The notes beneath the pieces were generated by a model. It was not told where the DNA came from, did no database searches, and worked only from the letters and a program-made list of their open reading frames with translations. The position numbers and the translations under genes were made by a program. 64,000 nucleotides of DNA from Actinacidiphila cocklensis. Lineage in GTDB: Bacteria; Actinomycetota; Actinomycetes; Streptomycetales; Streptomycetaceae. Position 1 is the stretch's first letter, and each line of letters starts with the position of its first letter. Below are positions 62,191 through 64,000 of this stretch, piece after piece. Where the stretch lies: assembly GCF_907177275.1 (NCBI RefSeq), contig NZ_CAJSLV010000070.1:46548-110547 (forward strand), written 5' to 3'.

Positions 62191-62211
62191 CGGGGGACGC
62201 GGGGAGAGGTC

Positions 62212-63063
62212 CTAGCGGATGACCTCGGCGCGCGCCTCGCGCCGATTGGCGCGCATCGTGTTGACGCGACGCGTCGTCGCAAAGCAGGGAATCACCGCAG
62301 CGGCCAGGCACTGGAGCGCCGCGCCGGTCTGGAGCAGCTGGTGCCCGCCGGGGACGTCCAGGGTCCAGGCGGTGAGGCAGCCCATGCTGACCAGGATCCA
62401 CGCCAGTGTGACCACGGCCAGCCGCCCGCGCGGCTTGGGGTACTCGACCCGGCTCACCATCAGCCAGGCCACCCCCACGATCGCCGCGATGGTCGGGACG
62501 AAGGGCAGCTCCAGCAGCACCACGGAGACCACCGTCATCGCGCCGAAGGGGCTCGGCATGCCCTGGAAGACCCCGTCCCGCAGCGTCGTGCAGGAGAAGC
62601 GGGCGAGCCGCAGCACCACGGCCAGCACGACCAGCACCGCGGCGACCGCGGACACCTTCCCGTGCGCGTCGTCGGCGACCAGTCCCCACACGACCACGAA
62701 GTACGCCGGGGCGAGCCCGAAGCTGATCAGGTCGGAGAGGTTGTCCAGCTCGGCCCCCATGGCAGAGCTGCGCAGCTTGCGCGCCACCAGCCCGTCGAAG
62801 AGGTCGAAGACCGACGCGAGCAGCATCAGCGTGACCGCCGTGGCGGCGCTGTGCTTGGACATGCCGCCGTCGCTCGTGCCCATCAGGTGCGGGACCAGCA
62901 CCCCGGTGGTGGTGAAGTACACGGCCATGAAGCCGCAGATCGCATTGCCCAGGGTGAGCGCGTCGGCGATGGACAGCCGGGTCGACAGGGGGAGGTCGTC
63001 GACCTCGTCCTGCAGTTCGGACACCCAGGTGGACTGCGCCGTATCCGAATCAGTCACGGTCAA
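62212..63063 (-). CDS. pssA: CDP-diacylglycerol-serine O-phosphatidyltransferase
   Basis: A 283-residue membrane enzyme that makes phosphatidylserine. The CDP-alcohol transferase motif DGxxARx8GxxxDxxxD is DGLVARKLRSSAMGAELD followed by NLSD, all residues present. Six to eight helices span most of the protein. Its ATG (63063) lies inside the end of psd (14-base overlap), so the two are co-expressed: psd then pssA. Together they form phosphatidylethanolamine. Confidence 0.95.
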   Translation of the reverse strand: MTVTDSDTAQSTWVSELQDEVDDLPLSTRLSIADALTLGNAICGFMAVYFTTTGVLVPHLMGTSDGGMSKHSAATAVTLMLLASVFDLFDGLVARKLRSSAMGAELDNLSDLISFGLAPAYFVVVWGLVADDAHGKVSAVAAVLVVLAVVLRLARFSCTTLRDGVFQGMPSPFGAMTVVSVVLLELPFVPTIAAIVGVAWLMVSRVEYPKPRGRLAVVTLAWILVSMGCLTAWTLDVPGGHQLLQTGAALQCLAAAVIPCFATTRRVNTMRANRREARAEVIR

Positions 63064-63697
63064 GGCGTGTCACCCCAGCCGTGGTGGTCTGCCCGACCTC
63101 GACACCCGCTTCGATCCCGGCCGGCAGGTACACGTCGACCCGGGAGCCGAAGCGGATCAGCCCGATCCGGTCGCCCTGCTCGACCTTGCAGCCGCGCGGC
63201 ACGTACGGCACGATCCGCCGCGCGACCGCGCCGGCGATCTGCACCATCTCGATGTCGCCCGCGTCGGTGTCGAAGTGCCAGACCACCCGCTCGTTGTTCT
63301 CGCTCTCCTTGTTGAACGCCGGCACGTACCCGCCGGGGATGTGCTCGACGGACGTGACCGTGCCGGTGAGCGGAGCCCGGTTGACGTGCACGTTCAGTGG
63401 GCTCATGAAGATCGCGACGCGGGTGCGCCCGTCCTTCCACGGCATGACGCTCTGGACCACGCCGTCGGCCGGGCTGATCACCCGGCCGTCGGCGATCTCC
63501 CGCTCGGGATCGCGGAAGAACCACAGCATTCCGGCTGCGAGCGCGGTGGCGGGGACGGCCACGGTAGCCCAGCGGCCGGAGTGCCGCGCCTTGGCAAGGG
63601 AGACCGCCGCGGTGGCCACGGTCGGCAGGAGCCACGGAGATGCGCCACGTGCGAGGCGGACCCGGCCGCGTGGAGCAGGGGAATGGCTGTGGGGCAT
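63050..63697 (-). CDS. psd: Phosphatidylserine decarboxylase, short (PSD-A) type
   Basis: A 215-residue archaeal-type decarboxylase. It contains FFRDPEREIADGRVISPADG, RVAIFMSPLNVHVNRAP and the self-cleavage site LIRFGSRVDVYLP, where Gly-Ser gives the pyruvoyl group. A hydrophobic N-terminal half (WATVAVPATALAAGMLWFF) anchors it. ATG 63697 follows CGAAGG. With pssA it makes phosphatidylethanolamine at the membrane. Confidence 0.93.
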   Translation of the reverse strand: MPHSHSPAPRGRVRLARGASPWLLPTVATAAVSLAKARHSGRWATVAVPATALAAGMLWFFRDPEREIADGRVISPADGVVQSVMPWKDGRTRVAIFMSPLNVHVNRAPLTGTVTSVEHIPGGYVPAFNKESENNERVVWHFDTDAGDIEMVQIAGAVARRIVPYVPRGCKVEQGDRIGLIRFGSRVDVYLPAGIEAGVEVGQTTTAGVTRLDRD

Positions 63698-63878
63698 GGA
63701 AGACCTTCGTAGCGGAGGATGCCGCGAATTACTTCAGGGGACGGCGGCTTTCGTCGATGGTATCGGCTGACACCGGCAACTGGGCAAGCGCAAGGGCGAG
63801 TCGGTGGCTGGTTCCCGTGGCCTCGACCATGACGCAGTGTGACCTTTCCCTCGGATAAATCATCCCAAATACGGACAT

Positions 63879-64000
63879 TCAGCCCTGGATCCGGTACTCC
63901 TCCAGAAGTCTCCTGCCGATGATCATTTTCTGGATCTCTGCGGTTCCCTCGCCGATCAGCAGCATCGGCGCCTCCCGGTAGAGCCGCTCGATCTCGTACT
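63879..64000 (-). CDS. Acyl-CoA dehydrogenase, 3' end (5'-partial)
   Basis: The last 40 codons read YEIERLYREAPMLLIGEGTA then EIQKMIIGRRLLEEYRIQG and a TGA at 63881-63879. The GEGTAEIQKMIIGR motif is the conserved C-terminal FAD/CoA-binding end of acyl-CoA dehydrogenases. The gene continues beyond the window. In Streptomyces, psd-pssA lie next to acyl-CoA dehydrogenase and the ethylmalonyl-CoA pathway genes (family knowledge), so that cluster may follow. Confidence 0.9.
   Translation of the reverse strand, partial: YEIERLYREAPMLLIGEGTAEIQKMIIGRRLLEEYRIQG

Larger units (their letters stand above)
61794..62211. other. Repeat-rich convergent intergenic region
   Basis: About 420 bases between glycerate kinase (+) and pssA (-), no gene. 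It contains three ~50-bp tandem repeats, two opposing copies of the GGGGCGCGGGG element forming a large stem, and a GC hairpin before pssA's 3' end (separate entries). It probably ends both transcripts. Confidence 0.7.

Noticed and set aside
60027..62282. 751-codon minus-strand open frame over glycerate kinase and NUDIX genes
   Set aside because: Low-complexity shadow frame; the real genes on both strands have intact family motifs.

Overview
The window is one contiguous piece of a very GC-rich actinomycete chromosome, almost certainly from a Streptomyces or close Streptomycetaceae relative. Evidence: heavy G/C bias at third codon positions, frequent GTG and TTG starts, ATGA/GTGA stop-start overlaps inside operons, and typical families (Scr1-type XRE regulator with DUF397 partners, SpoIIAB-like ATPase, DUF5955, TIGR03842 F420 enzyme, secreted GDSL lipases, SCP2 protein). 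No rRNA, tRNA, CRISPR array, prophage or intact transposon was seen. The content looks like a core-to-arm metabolic region.

Layout. 1-1.4 kb: the 3' part of a proline/glycine-rich repeat protein. 1.5-4.1 kb: DUF5955 protein, then a divergent IclR regulator and allantoinase. 4.2-10.3 kb: a sugar ABC importer (binding protein, two permeases) with a GH1 beta-glucosidase, divergent from a ROK repressor. 10.4-13.3 kb: AIM24-like protein, a KDPG-aldolase-like protein lacking the Schiff-base lysine, and an EPSP synthase. 13.4-18 kb: small secreted proteins, a DUF2750 protein, an IS5-type transposase relic, a secreted SGNH hydrolase and degenerate sequence. 18-22 kb: a SpoIIAB-like ATPase, XRE regulator, two tandem DUF397 proteins, and a predicted pseudokinase fused to a seven-repeat WD40 propeller. 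22.3-24.4 kb: cysteine hydrolase and secreted proteins. 24.8-30.5 kb: an inositol catabolic operon (dehydrogenase, dehydratase-like TIM barrel, iolC, iolB, iolD) divergent from a GntR regulator. 31.5-36.4 kb: a ribose-type ABC importer, ROK sugar kinase and membrane protein.

36.4-40.4 kb: a hydrolase/carboxymuconolactone-decarboxylase fusion, MBL-fold enzyme, exonuclease III, DUF6278-like and TfoX-C-like proteins. 40.4-43.6 kb: a polar amino-acid ABC importer. 43.7-52.3 kb: transketolase, secreted GDSL lipase, ZIP metal transporter, a MarR/isochorismatase-like pair, and unknown or membrane proteins. 52.7-58.9 kb: an operon for reductive pyrimidine (or hydantoin-type) breakdown: ureidopropionase-type amidase, aminotransferase, dihydropyrimidinase, F420 enzyme and an FAD oxidoreductase behind a possible short coupled leader ORF. 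58.9-64 kb: small duplicated membrane protein, SCP2 protein, NUDIX hydrolase, glycerate kinase, a repeat-rich convergent terminator region, then psd-pssA and the 3' end of an acyl-CoA dehydrogenase gene.

Themes. Several carbon and nitrogen scavenging modules (allantoin, beta-glucosides, inositol, an unknown sugar, glutamate-type amino acids, pyrimidines) each sit with their own regulator or palindromic operator. The most distinctive observations are a 15-bp motif TTYCG-N5-CGGAA shared by the allantoin promoter and a gene-free 24.4-24.8 kb regulatory region that also carries Crp-like sites; four enzymes with altered catalytic residues (aldolase Lys to Thr, kinase HRD to HRN, lactonase Ser to Cys, isochorismatase-like Cys to Gly); and a possible 19-codon leader. 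No clearly new multi-gene system was recognised.
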